Below are positions 1-8,802 of a stretch of DNA of 38,040 bases, one piece after another. Position 1 is the stretch's first letter, and the number at the start of each line of letters is the position of its first letter. Origin of the DNA: Defluviitalea phaphyphila (GTDB taxonomy: Bacteria; Bacillota; Clostridia; Lachnospirales; Defluviitaleaceae); assembly GCF_001466305.1 (NCBI RefSeq), contig NZ_JWID01000016.1, positions 1 through 38,040 of the forward strand. The letters are read 5' to 3'. Below the pieces are notes generated by a model, which had not been told where the DNA came from, did not search any database, and worked only from the letters and a program-made list of their open reading frames with translations. The position numbers and the translations under genes are program-made.

Positions 1-230
1 TAAGGCTAATTTTATACTTTAACACCTAAAATCAAGCATGATTTCTACTAAACATAAGTGTTGCATTTAATATTGCAATTTAGAAATATTTGTAAATAAA
101 ATAATAAGTGTTAAAATTATTGATATTTTTTGTCTCACCTTTAAAGCTCCTTTCAATCTTCATTATATTATGTGTATCATTTTATCATAAAATGTTAAAT
201 AATACATCCATTCAATTATATTTTTTCACA

Positions 231-261
231 GAAAAAAGTTAGTATCATTATGATACCAACT
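231..261 (-). terminator. Intrinsic terminator after the chemoreceptor gene
   Basis: A 12-bp near-perfect stem with a very tight loop spans 237-261 (arms AGTTGGTATCAT and ATGATACTAACT on the minus strand, one G-U pair). A run of six T on the minus strand follows at 232-237. It lies about 20 bases past the chemoreceptor stop. The rest of 1-230 is AT-rich sequence in which nothing recognisable was seen. Confidence 0.8.
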
Positions 262-282
262 TTAAATTTTAGTTTACAATAT

Positions 283-2427
283 TTATATTTTAAAATTGGA
301 TAAAGAAGTTTTTAATTTTTCAATTACTTCTGTTAAATTATTTGCAAGTATAGCTAATTGTTCTGCTGTACTAGTTTGCTCTTCACTTGTTGCTGTTATT
401 TCCTCTAAAGAGGCTGCTGCTTCTTGAGTAATAGAAGAAATATGTTCTATAGCAATTACTGAATCTTCTTTTTGCTTTTCTATATCTTTTATTTTCATAC
501 TTATATCTTCTATTCCTTTAATAATTTCTTGCATAGAAACTGCCATTTCATTAAAAGCAGTAACTGTCTTAACAACTATATTTTTTTGCTCTTCAAAGGT
601 TTTATTAGATGAATCTGATACTTCCACTGTTCTTTTTGTTTTAGATTGAATATTAGATATTATATTACCTATCATTTCTGTAGCATCTTTAGTTCCCATA
701 GCTAATTTTCTAATTTCCTCTGCTACTACTGCAAATCCTTTACCTGCTTCTCCTGCTCTCGCCGCTTCTATTGCTGCATTAAGAGCTAAAAGATTAGTCT
801 GCTCACTTATTCCTTCAATAACTTTTATTACTTGAATTATTTCTTTAGCTTCCTCATTTAATTGTTTAATTTCTTTACTCATTTGATTAGTTGCATCAGA
901 AACTATTTGGGTTTTTTCATCTAACTCATTCATAGTATTTACTGCATAATCCCTAATATTTTCTGTCCTATCAATCATTTTAATAATATCTTCTATTTCT
1001 TTTGTAACACCATTAATATTATTAGCTAAATTTTCCATTAATGTATTAGTGTTTTCTGCTTGTTTTAATTGTTCACTAAAACCTTCGGCTAATTCATTTA
1101 TAGCATTGGCCACCTCTTCTGCTGCTGAAGCTGACTGTGTAGAACTATATTTTATTGTATTTGTACTCTCATCCACTTGTTTTGCTACACTATTTGTTTC
1201 TAAAATCAAATTTCTTATATTTTCTATCATTTTATTGAAACTATAAGATAATTTCCCTATTTCATTATTTCCAGAAATATCAGAAATTACAGTTAAATCT
1301 CCTTGTTCAGCTTTCCCCATTAATCTCATAATATTTTTTAATGGATTAGAAATACTAAAAGATATCAATATTCCAACAATAATAGATATCAGAAAACATA
1401 TAAATGTTAATACTCCTATCCATTTTTTTACTACTTCCATTTCTTCCATTAATCCTGAAATATGTTCTTCTGTTGCTATCTTCCACCCATTTTTAATTGT
1501 TCCATAACTAACTACATGACCTGAATCTGTAAAATTATCTGATAAATTTTCTCCATATAATTTATTTAAATAACTTTTATCTGATTTTGTTCCTAGTTTA
1601 CTATCATCTAAATGGGCTATTATATTTTTATTATCATCTAACAAATATATTTCTGCATTATTCCCTAAATTTATCTCTTCAAAAAGTGAATTTATTTCTT
1701 TAATATCAATATAAATAACTAAAGCTCCTACATCTTCTAAACTTATCAGACTTCTTAAAGGTCTTAATAAAAATATATAATCATAATTATCTTTAAATCC
1801 ATTAATCCATAAAGGTTTTCCTTTATTATTTTTAGCCATTTCTAAAAATTGTTTTCTGTTTTCTTCAATCGCTTCTGTACTTCCACCACTCATTGTTGAT
1901 GTAAAATCCATTCCTGTTCCAATTACTTCTCCGTTAGTTTTATAAATATATATTCCTTTTATATTATTATTTGACGATATCATAGAAAATAAATTTGATT
2001 CTATTTTATCGATGGTTTGTATTTTTTCTAAAACACTACTATATTCTTGTTTTTGAATGCTTTCCATTAATTCAGTATTAGAAGCTATCATTGTAGATAT
2101 ATTTTCTATTTCCTCAATTTTTGAATTAATATTAATAACTACTTGTTCAATCATCTTTTTAGAATAAAAACCTACTTTTTCTTTAACTGTATTTTCTGCA
2201 TTTATATATGAGAATATGGAAATAATAGTTATAGGAACTATACTTAATATTATAAAAGTAATAATGAGTCTTACTAATATTCCCATATTTTTAAATATTC
2301 TAATATTTTTTATTAAATTAAACTTAATTCTTTTTTTGTTTTTATCACTTTTATTATTGAATTTAATTTTGAGCTTTTTGTTACTGAATTTATTTCTAGG
2401 CTTAGATGTCTTCCTAAATCTATACAT
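283..2427 (-). CDS. Methyl-accepting chemotaxis protein (transmembrane chemoreceptor)
   Basis: Membrane chemoreceptor that would pass ligand signals to CheA/CheW. The 714 residues read: basic cytoplasmic tail (1-47), TM1 (about 49-73), extracellular Cache-like sensor (about 75-335), TM2 (about 336-359), HAMP (about 360-415), then the methyl-accepting coiled coil. The signalling hairpin tip at about 541-576 is canonical ([18 protein letters not shown], then [15 protein letters not shown]). The ATG has a GGAGGG ribosome site, whereas the internal Met48 has none, so the tail is probably real. The tail holds 19 Lys/Arg and one acidic residue, which is odd for this family. No CheR-binding pentapeptide is seen at the C-terminus. 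The ligand is unknown; the sensor resembles dCache modules only in length and position. The gene stands alone, with no other chemotaxis genes in the window. Confidence 0.95.
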   Translation of the reverse strand: MYRFRKTSKPRNKFSNKKLKIKFNNKSDKNKKRIKFNLIKNIRIFKNMGILVRLIITFIILSIVPITIISIFSYINAENTVKEKVGFYSKKMIEQVVININSKIEEIENISTMIASNTELMESIQKQEYSSVLEKIQTIDKIESNLFSMISSNNNIKGIYIYKTNGEVIGTGMDFTSTMSGGSTEAIEENRKQFLEMAKNNKGKPLWINGFKDNYDYIFLLRPLRSLISLEDVGALVIYIDIKEINSLFEEINLGNNAEIYLLDDNKNIIAHLDDSKLGTKSDKSYLNKLYGENLSDNFTDSGHVVSYGTIKNGWKIATEEHISGLMEEMEVVKKWIGVLTFICFLISIIVGILISFSISNPLKNIMRLMGKAEQGDLTVISDISGNNEIGKLSYSFNKMIENIRNLILETNSVAKQVDESTNTIKYSSTQSASAAEEVANAINELAEGFSEQLKQAENTNTLMENLANNINGVTKEIEDIIKMIDRTENIRDYAVNTMNELDEKTQIVSDATNQMSKEIKQLNEEAKEIIQVIKVIEGISEQTNLLALNAAIEAARAGEAGKGFAVVAEEIRKLAMGTKDATEMIGNIISNIQSKTKRTVEVSDSSNKTFEEQKNIVVKTVTAFNEMAVSMQEIIKGIEDISMKIKDIEKQKEDSVIAIEHISSITQEAAASLEEITATSEEQTSTAEQLAILANNLTEVIEKLKTSLSNFKI

Positions 2428-2558
2428 AAGCCTTCCCTCCTGTAAAGACTTTATTTACTATTATTATAACTCAAAAAATTCAATAAAACTACATATTTTG
2501 AGAAAATTTTTATAATGTGCAAAAATAAAACTAATTTTTATTTATTATTTTACAAATT

Positions 2559-3080
2559 TTAAACTTCTTTTTTTAATTTATCTTTATTTACATCTAAATT
2601 ATAAATTTTACTTACTAATTTATTTAACCAAGAAATCTTTTCAATTAATAAAAATATTCCTACCATAATTATACATCCAACTAATGCCCCTTTACTATCT
2701 CTAAAAACATCTTGTATTTGAGACCCTCTACCTGGAACAAAATATTGATGAACTTCATCTGTAATAGCATATATTACTGTTAAAATCCATGCGATAAATC
2801 CTGTTTTAATCGACTTTCCTACATATCCATATAAAGAAACATATAAAAGTATGCTTAATCCTGCAAATATTATTACATGAGCAGTTTTTCGTATCCAATT
2901 TTGTAAACTCATGGCCTCTACATTTTCTAAATCCAATGCTTCTTCCTTAGTAGCCATATTTATTTTTTCTAACACCCACGCTGAGTCCTGTCTAGATAAA
3001 TCTATTGGTCTTGAAGACATATAAAAAATAACACTCATCCACAATAACGTTATTATCCAAATAGCTCTTCTAAGTATCAT
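2559..3080 (-). CDS. VanZ-like family membrane protein
   Basis: A 173-residue protein with about four membrane segments (roughly 5-22, 65-85, 95-112, 132-150). It carries the two VanZ-family signatures: WIRKTAHVIIFAGL near 63-76, and TDEVHQYFVPGRGSQIQDV followed by D-x3-G near 107-132. The archetype VanZ gives low-level teicoplanin resistance, but the biochemical role of the family is not settled. Here it is the last gene of the glycan operon, 16 bases after the acetyltransferase gene, with AAGGGA as ribosome site. That position suggests a role in envelope glycan or lipid-carrier handling rather than in antibiotic resistance; this is inference. Only a weak all-AU hairpin lies downstream (about 2520-2545), so readthrough toward the chemoreceptor gene is possible. 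Confidence 0.85.
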   Translation of the reverse strand: MILRRAIWIITLLWMSVIFYMSSRPIDLSRQDSAWVLEKINMATKEEALDLENVEAMSLQNWIRKTAHVIIFAGLSILLYVSLYGYVGKSIKTGFIAWILTVIYAITDEVHQYFVPGRGSQIQDVFRDSKGALVGCIIMVGIFLLIEKISWLNKLVSKIYNLDVNKDKLKKEV

Positions 3081-3096
3081 ACTAGTCCCTTCTTTA

Positions 3097-3741
3097 TCAT
3101 CTAATTTTTTTGGCAGGAACTCCTCCTACAATCATTTCTTTTTCAACTGAATTGATAACTACAGCTCCTGCTCCTATTACACTGTTTTTCCCTATTGTTA
3201 ATTTTTGTTTTATAAAAGCTTTACTTCCTATTTCTACTCCTTCTTCTACAACCACATTCCCTGCTACATTAACATTCCAATAAAGGGTTGTATAATCCTT
3301 AATAATTGTATCATGTCCTATCCCACATTGAGGATTAATATGAACATAATCTCCAATAGTAATATTAGTTGTTAAAACACAAAAAGGACTGATTAACACT
3401 CCTTTCCCTATCCTGACTTCAGGCGAAATATAAGAATTAGGATGAATAATATTAATAGGGATTATCCCATACTCCTCCATTTTATTTGTTAAATTTCTTT
3501 TTATATTAGGATTTGCTACAGCACAAAATCCATATAATTTTTCTTTAGAATTTATTAATGAAAAAATTTGATTAAAATCTCCTAATACAGGTATTCCTAA
3601 TAGCAAACTATCTTTTTTTGATACATCATTATCTATAAAACCTAATATTTTATAAGTGGGCTTTATCATATTAATATCTTTTATATATTGCACAATTTCT
3701 TTTCCTAATCCTCCCGCTCCTACAATTACTAGCCTTTTCAC
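3097..3741 (-). CDS. PglD/NeuD-type sugar O- or N-acetyltransferase
   Basis: A 214-residue acyltransferase expected to move acetyl from acetyl-CoA onto an amino group of a nucleotide sugar. The N-terminal Rossmann-like part (1-90) has the VGAGGLGKE loop at 7-15. The rest (about 95-210) is a left-handed beta-helix of hexapeptide repeats. The catalytic base is probably His143 in CGIGHD, the position used by PglD of the bacillosamine pathway. The gene starts with GTG and overlaps the sugar transferase stop by four bases (GTGA, 3738-3741), so translation is probably coupled; no strong separate ribosome site is visible. With the neighbouring aminotransferase it could form the last step to a 4-acetamido sugar. 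NeuD-type O-acetylation of sialic acid is the alternative, but no sialic acid genes are present. Confidence 0.85.
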   Translation of the reverse strand: MKRLVIVGAGGLGKEIVQYIKDINMIKPTYKILGFIDNDVSKKDSLLLGIPVLGDFNQIFSLINSKEKLYGFCAVANPNIKRNLTNKMEEYGIIPINIIHPNSYISPEVRIGKGVLISPFCVLTTNITIGDYVHINPQCGIGHDTIIKDYTTLYWNVNVAGNVVVEEGVEIGSKAFIKQKLTIGKNSVIGAGAVVINSVEKEMIVGGVPAKKIR

Positions 3742-4337
3742 ATCATTTCATCCCTTTTCCCATATACTCCTTCTGCAGTTAATACAACCTTAATAGTTTT
3801 TATCATTATTTTTATATCCAACCATAAAGAATAATTATTGACATATTCCACATCATATTCTATCCTTTTAGCCCATGGTAAAGAATTTCTACCATTTACT
3901 TGAGCTAATCCAGTCACTCCTGGACGCATTTTTAATCTTTGCATTTGATATGGAGTATATTTTTCAACTTGGTATCTTAAAGTTGGTCTTGGTCCTATTA
4001 TACTCATATCTCCTTTGATAATATTAATTAATTGAGGTAATTCATCTAAACTAGTTTTTCTTAATATTTTACCTATCCTAGTAATTCTGGGGTCATTTTC
4101 CTCTGTATATATGCCTGTCCCCATTTTTTCTGCATTTGTTACCATAGTTCTAAATTTATATATAAAAAAATCTTTTCCATCTTTCCCCACTCTTTTTTGT
4201 ATAAAAAATATAGGTCCTTTAGAAGTTAATTTTATTCCTAAAGCAATAAGCAAAAAAATAGGACTCATTATAATAAGCAAGATAAATGCAATAATTTTAT
4301 CTAATATATGTTTAATAATAATCTGTAAAATTCTCAT
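3738..4337 (-). CDS. PglC-type phosphoglycosyl transferase (bacterial sugar transferase)
   Basis: A monotopic membrane enzyme that transfers a phospho-sugar from a UDP-sugar to undecaprenyl phosphate and so starts a glycan chain. At 199 residues it is the minimal PglC-like form, without the extra N-terminal helices of WbaP-type enzymes. A hydrophobic re-entrant segment lies at about 12-36. The family motifs are FIQKRVGKDGK, YKFRTM, TSLDELPQ with the catalytic Asp98-Glu99 pair, SIIGPRP and RPGVTGLAQVNGR. Its ribosome site is GAGGTG. It sits between the aminotransferase and acetyltransferase genes, the pglC/D/E grouping known from bacillosamine-type glycan synthesis. The likely substrate is a UDP-diacetamido-trideoxyhexose, but UDP-GlcNAc or another UDP-sugar cannot be excluded. 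Confidence 0.92.
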   Translation of the reverse strand: MRILQIIIKHILDKIIAFILLIIMSPIFLLIALGIKLTSKGPIFFIQKRVGKDGKDFFIYKFRTMVTNAEKMGTGIYTEENDPRITRIGKILRKTSLDELPQLINIIKGDMSIIGPRPTLRYQVEKYTPYQMQRLKMRPGVTGLAQVNGRNSLPWAKRIEYDVEYVNNYSLWLDIKIMIKTIKVVLTAEGVYGKRDEMM

Positions 4338-4357
4338 AAATACACCTCTAACTAGAG

Positions 4358-5473
4358 TTAAAATGTTTGTTCAAATTTTTTTATAACATCTACTACATAA
4401 TCTATATCCTTTTTTCCTAAATTTGTATAAAAAGGAATAGCTATGCATTCATCTCCTGCTTTTTCTGTGTTAGGAAAATCTCCTTCTTTATAGCCAAATT
4501 GTTCTTTATAAAAAGGCTGTAAATGAATAGGTGTAAAATAAGGTTTGCATTCTATTCCATTTCTTCTTAAAAAATCTATTAATTTATTTCTTATATTTTT
4601 ATTAACTCTGATTACATATACAAACCAACTCATCTTTGTCACATTGGGATCTATTACAGGTCTTTTTATCCATGAAAATTGTTCTAATTTTTCATTATAA
4701 TACCTAGCAACTTTATCTCTTTTTTCAATAATAGTATCAATTCTTTCCATTTGCGCTAGCCCTAAAGCAGCATGAATTTCACTTAACCTATAATTATATC
4801 CCAGTCTCTCATGATAAAGCCATAACCCTGTAATAGCTCTCCCTTGACTTCTCATACTTCTACAAAGTTCTGCTACTTTATCATTATTAGTAACTATTAC
4901 TCCTCCTTCAGCTGTTGTAATTTGTTTATTAGGATAAAAAGCAAAAGCTGCTGCATCTCCTAAACTTCCCGCCTTATATTCTCCATAAATACTTCCTAAA
5001 GCCTCACAAGAATCTTCTATAACATAAAGATTATACTTTTTAGCTATTTTTTTTATTTCTACCATGTTTATAGGCTGTCCGAATACATCCACGCATAATA
5101 TGGCTTTAGTTTTATTTGTAATCTTTTCTTCTATTTGTGATATATCCAAATTTAAAGTTTCAGAATCTATATCAACAAACACTGGAATTGCTCTTTCAAA
5201 TAATATACAATTAGCTGAAGCAATAAAACTAAAGGGAGTAGTTATTACTTCATCCCCTTCTTTTATTCCCAAAGACCTTATAATAAGATGTAAGGCACTT
5301 GTCCCACTATTAACTGCAATAGCATGCTTTACTCCTATATAATTAGCTATTGCATTTTCAAATTCTTTAATCTTAGGTCCTATACTTAAAACTCCAGAAC
5401 GTAAAACTTCATTAACATATTTTATTTCTTTGTCTTTAATATCAGGTTTTGATAAAGGAACTTGTCTTTTCAT
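4358..5473 (-). CDS. DegT/DnrJ/EryC1-family PLP sugar aminotransferase (PglE-like)
   Basis: A 371-residue PLP-dependent enzyme that aminates a keto-sugar nucleotide, typically the 4-keto-6-deoxy intermediate made by a PglF-type dehydratase. Visible PLP features are NSGTSAL (55-61), Asp154 in VIEDSCEALG, and the Schiff-base Lys183 in FYPNKQITTAEGG. Length and motif order fit the DegT family throughout. The ATG follows GAGTGG. The gene is second in the operon, 44 bases after the regulator gene and 20 bases before the sugar transferase gene. No 4,6-dehydratase gene lies in the window, so the keto-sugar must be made elsewhere. The exact sugar cannot be read from the sequence. Confidence 0.9.
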   Translation of the reverse strand: MKRQVPLSKPDIKDKEIKYVNEVLRSGVLSIGPKIKEFENAIANYIGVKHAIAVNSGTSALHLIIRSLGIKEGDEVITTPFSFIASANCILFERAIPVFVDIDSETLNLDISQIEEKITNKTKAILCVDVFGQPINMVEIKKIAKKYNLYVIEDSCEALGSIYGEYKAGSLGDAAAFAFYPNKQITTAEGGVIVTNNDKVAELCRSMRSQGRAITGLWLYHERLGYNYRLSEIHAALGLAQMERIDTIIEKRDKVARYYNEKLEQFSWIKRPVIDPNVTKMSWFVYVIRVNKNIRNKLIDFLRRNGIECKPYFTPIHLQPFYKEQFGYKEGDFPNTEKAGDECIAIPFYTNLGKKDIDYVVDVIKKFEQTF

Positions 5474-5517
5474 TTAATTACCACTCTCAATATTTTCTTA
5501 TTTTTATATTTATTTTA

Positions 5518-6045
5518 CTATAACATATATAATATATTAATATAAGATATTTGCATTTTTTTTAATATATCTTCATCTTTTTCATCCCATATTAATACAA
5601 TATAATCTTCTTTCCCTTTTATTACATCTATATTATCAATAAATTTATATTTCATATCAAAAATTTTTACAACATCATTTAAAGTCATACAAAGTATATT
5701 ATACACTTCATCTTTTTTTCCGTACAGATATATATTTTTTTTCCCTTTATTTCTTTGTTTCTCTAAAATAACTTTTGTTACTGCTTGTATTTTTGTAATT
5801 GTCTCATAAGTATTAACTATATATCGATATGTTTTTGCCATTTTTTCCTTCATGCCTTTAGGAGTTAATATGTATTTTAAAGTTCTAGCATTAAGTTTTT
5901 CTATTTTTATTAAACCTGTTTTTATCATTTTTTTTAAGAGTAAATTAACTGTTCCTAGGGAAAGACCAGTTTTTTCTGCTATCTCTCTTTGGGTTATATT
6001 TCCATTTTCTTGTATTTGTGTTAAAATTTCTAATTCTTTTTCCAT
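5518..6045 (-). CDS. MarR-like winged-helix regulator leading the glycan operon
   Basis: A 175-residue protein. Residues 1-70 form a winged helix (ILTQIQENGNITQREIAEKT, then GLSLGTVNLLLKKM as the recognition helix region). Residues about 75-98 look like a coiled coil. The last 80 or so residues (IYLYGKKDEVYN onward) are a separate small alpha/beta-like segment that I do not recognise. It resembles regulators labelled as EPS-associated MarR-type in other bacteria. I chose the ATG at 6045, because the AAGGAG ribosome site lies 8 bases before it; an in-frame GTG at 6054 would leave only one base. It is the first gene of the operon and a palindrome lies at its transcription start, so it may control itself and the glycan genes; this is inference. 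Confidence 0.8.
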   Translation of the reverse strand: MEKELEILTQIQENGNITQREIAEKTGLSLGTVNLLLKKMIKTGLIKIEKLNARTLKYILTPKGMKEKMAKTYRYIVNTYETITKIQAVTKVILEKQRNKGKKNIYLYGKKDEVYNILCMTLNDVVKIFDMKYKFIDNIDVIKGKEDYIVLIWDEKDEDILKKMQISYINILYML

Positions 6046-6059
6046 TAATAACACTCCTT

Positions 6060-6074
6060 GTTCACGCTTTGAAC
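6060..6074. promoter_or_regulatory. Palindrome at the glycan operon start, candidate operator
   Basis: The sequence GTTCA-CGCTT-TGAAC is a 5-bp inverted repeat with a 5-base spacer. It covers about +1 to +15 of the transcript predicted from the promoter at 6081-6110. A repressor bound here would block initiation, and the first gene of the transcript encodes a winged-helix protein. Short arms keep the confidence low. Confidence 0.4.
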
Positions 6075-6080
6075 GATTTT

Positions 6081-6110
6081 ATTGTACTGCATTTTTAAAG
6101 AATTTGTCAA
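6081..6110 (-). promoter_or_regulatory. Sigma-A promoter of the glycan operon
   Basis: On the minus strand TTGACA (6105-6110) is followed after 18 bases by TACAAT (6081-6086). The start point would be near 6074, about 30 bases upstream of the regulator ATG. The -35 box is a perfect consensus match. Confidence 0.75.
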
Positions 6111-6144
6111 TGCAAAAGAAAATGGAACGATCTATAATCGTTCC
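6109..6144 (-). terminator. Terminator after the SpoIID-like gene
   Basis: A perfect 8-bp stem GGAACGAT / ATCGTTCC lies at 6124-6144 with loop TATAG on the minus strand, followed by a T-rich stretch (ATTTTCTTTT). It starts six bases past the SpoIID-like stop and overlaps the promoter region of the next operon. Confidence 0.65.
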
Positions 6145-6149
6145 TTTAA

Positions 6150-8657
6150 TTAATATATCTTCTTTATTTCTGTTCCGTTATAATAATGTTTAAGTATTTC
6201 TTTATAATTATATCCCTTATCTACCATTCCCTTAACCCCATTTTGACTCATTCCTGCTCCATGACCATTACCTCCACCATAAAAAGTATATCCTATAATT
6301 TGACCACTATCATCTTTATTAGGTTCTGCTACAAAAAAGGCACTAGGCATAAGATTATAATCTGCTATTTTAGTTCCGTTATGCAAATTAATTATTATTT
6401 GTTTTTCTCCTTTTATATGTTGTTTAGGCTGTAAAAGAAATCTAATATTATATTCTGTTAATACCTTTATAGTTGCTTTAGAACCTATTAAAACTATTTC
6501 CATAATATTGCCACCCTGTCCTCTTTTTACTATATCTATCTTTTTTAGATTGCCTATGTTTTCAATAAAACGACTTCTAAATATATTATTTTCATCTAAA
6601 GTCTTAATTAATTTAGGATTAGCCTCATACCTTTCTTTTAAATTAGCATTTATAGAAGCACTTAATTCTTCTAAAGTCATACTAACATTCCACCTAAACC
6701 ATCCAAAATCTTTATCATAACTATCTATATTAGTTGTTTTAAAAAATTTAGCTGCATTTTCTTCTTTAGTAAGATCTCCAAAATCTTCTCCTTCAAATTG
6801 TTTTTTAGAAACCATGTACGGAGGTGTATAACTAGGAAATGATTTATCAACGTAATCTGCCCATACTTCTCCTGAATTTGCCGTATATCCACAGGAAGTA
6901 GAAAAAAAGTTAGCACTAATAACATTTCCATTATAAGTTAAGCCTTCATTTTGTGTAGCATTCACTGCTTTAATAGATATATCATTTTCTGGAATATTAT
7001 TATATACTTGACATTTAACAGAATCGTCTACATTCCCACCATAAGCATGAAAACGATTAGAATAAAATTGTACATAAGCATAGCTTCTTGCCGTAACTGC
7101 CTGTACTTTCGCTGGTTCTAATCCATAAGATGTGGGCATTTCGCTAGGAATCACCGCATATAAATATTCTTCTATAGGCAATTCATTTATAATACTATAT
7201 CCATTTTCTAACTTAACTATATACAAATTACCTCTATATTTAGGATTTTCTCCATTACGTTGTATGGATAAAACTTTTAATTTTCCATTCCCTGATTTTG
7301 TTTTTATTTCTACTCTAGGATTTTCATCTGACAACTTTTCATTTATCTTCTGAATACTAAATACTTCTCCAGCTTTAAAAAGCTGTTCTTCTGCTCCTAG
7401 TTTAACTATAAAATCTTCATCACTGGTAATTTCTACATTAGAATGTATCAATCCTGAAAAACCTGTTTTATTAAGAGCTACTCGTATTTTACTTGGAATA
7501 GGTTTTTTTTCAATTATTCCTGCACAAATTTTATTATCTTTTAAAATAAATTTAGCTATATCTTCTCCTAGAATAAGGTTACTTAAACTACTCCATTTAA
7601 TATTTTCTCCTGATATATCATATAATTTGTAATCTTCAGCTAAAGGAATATTCCCTTTTCCTTCTATTTCTATCTTTTTTGAATCAGTTAAAAGTATCCT
7701 TCCTGTTATTGCTTCTTCATAACTTGTAAGGGAAAGAATTTCTCCTTCTCCTATCTTTATATCAGCAATTTTTCCTTTTTTATCACTAAAATCCGAATTT
7801 ATTTTATAAGTTCTATGTACTCCTCCTACAAAAATAGTAAGTTCATCATTATTAATATCATCTATATATATGTTTGTCATTATAGGACTATCATTTTCTA
7901 CTTTAATAAAAGCAAAAATTTCATTATCCTTTAATAATACTTTAATTTCTTTATCTATATATGAATCCATAGAAAGTCCAGCAAATCCATAAATCCCTTT
8001 ATCCGTTCCTAATTTCCATGCATCTAATTCAGTACTATTAGCAGGTGTTGCCACTAATACAATGTTTCTCTCTCTTATCCCATAACTTTTTTCTATTCCA
8101 TTTTCTTCACTTAACTTATTTATTAGCTGAATATAAATATTGACCCAATCTTTATAAGAGATATACTTTTTCTGCTCTTCTTCTTTAAGATTCATTTTTA
8201 TATTATATTTCCCTTTTGCAACTCTTTCTAACAAAATTTGTGCCTGGGAATAAGTTAAAGGTTCTAAAGGATTAAAATTTTCTCCTTCTCCATTCATAAA
8301 GCCTTGTATAGTTACTGCATTAACATATACATAATACCAATCATTAGGATTTACATCCTTATATTCTATCTCTCTATCCATAGTTTTTATATCTGATAAA
8401 TCATTATAAGTTAAGGCAATCATTTTAGCTGCTAATGCTCTAGAAACAGGAATATCTGCTTCTACATAATTTAATTCATAATTAGGAGATTGAAATATGT
8501 TTGATGAATTATCTTCATCTAGGGATATATTTTTATTATTTAAATTTATATTTTCTTTAGTTGTTTCATTTTTTCCCATGATTTGTGTGCATCCAGAAAA
8601 AATTAAAATAAATATAACAAAAATAATAATTATTTTATACATTTTTATATTATTCAT
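6150..8657 (-). CDS. SpoIID/LytB-domain lipoprotein with an SLH-like segment
   Basis: An 835-residue exported lipoprotein. The N-terminal hydrophobic helix ends in the lipobox IFSGC with Cys23 as lipidation site. An S-layer-homology-like repeat follows (about 66-148: VSRALAAKMIALTYND, YKDVNPNDWYYVYVNAV, LTYSQAQILL), then a long region (150-385) that I do not recognise. The C-terminal half is SpoIID/LytB: NELPIEEYLYAVIPSEMP with the candidate catalytic Glu506, RSYAYVQ, STSCGYTANSGE, and near the end GGNGHGAGMSQNGVKGM. SpoIID proteins are lytic transglycosylases acting on denuded glycan strands. This protein is more than twice the length of sporulation SpoIID and lacks the usual spoIID neighbours, so I read it as a LytB/SpoIID-family envelope enzyme, not the engulfment SpoIID itself. 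The ribosome site is AAGGAG. Confidence 0.88.
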   Translation of the reverse strand: MNNIKMYKIIIIFVIFILIFSGCTQIMGKNETTKENINLNNKNISLDEDNSSNIFQSPNYELNYVEADIPVSRALAAKMIALTYNDLSDIKTMDREIEYKDVNPNDWYYVYVNAVTIQGFMNGEGENFNPLEPLTYSQAQILLERVAKGKYNIKMNLKEEEQKKYISYKDWVNIYIQLINKLSEENGIEKSYGIRERNIVLVATPANSTELDAWKLGTDKGIYGFAGLSMDSYIDKEIKVLLKDNEIFAFIKVENDSPIMTNIYIDDINNDELTIFVGGVHRTYKINSDFSDKKGKIADIKIGEGEILSLTSYEEAITGRILLTDSKKIEIEGKGNIPLAEDYKLYDISGENIKWSSLSNLILGEDIAKFILKDNKICAGIIEKKPIPSKIRVALNKTGFSGLIHSNVEITSDEDFIVKLGAEEQLFKAGEVFSIQKINEKLSDENPRVEIKTKSGNGKLKVLSIQRNGENPKYRGNLYIVKLENGYSIINELPIEEYLYAVIPSEMPTSYGLEPAKVQAVTARSYAYVQFYSNRFHAYGGNVDDSVKCQVYNNIPENDISIKAVNATQNEGLTYNGNVISANFFSTSCGYTANSGEVWADYVDKSFPSYTPPYMVSKKQFEGEDFGDLTKEENAAKFFKTTNIDSYDKDFGWFRWNVSMTLEELSASINANLKERYEANPKLIKTLDENNIFRSRFIENIGNLKKIDIVKRGQGGNIMEIVLIGSKATIKVLTEYNIRFLLQPKQHIKGEKQIIINLHNGTKIADYNLMPSAFFVAEPNKDDSGQIIGYTFYGGGNGHGAGMSQNGVKGMVDKGYNYKEILKHYYNGTEIKKIY

Positions 8658-8766
8658 AATTTCATCTCCTTATTTTATTTAAGCATATTTTTATATTAAT
8701 ACATATATATTGAATTGTAAATATTTTACATTAAATTCTTTTGTAATAACTTATATTTTAAAACGC

Positions 8767-8792
8767 AAAAAACACCTGCTAAAAAGCAGGTG
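8767..8792 (-). terminator. Intrinsic terminator of the 6S RNA gene
   Basis: A perfect 8-bp GC-rich stem CACCTGCT / AGCAGGTG lies at 8773-8792 with a four-base loop. On the minus strand six T follow (8767-8772). It directly follows the closing stem of the 6S RNA. Confidence 0.9.
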
Positions 8793-8802
8793 CTTTTATT
8801 AA

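Noticed and set aside
1049-1246. Open frame on the plus strand inside the chemoreceptor gene
   Set aside because: It is antisense to a well-supported coding domain and has no ribosome site or recognisable protein features.
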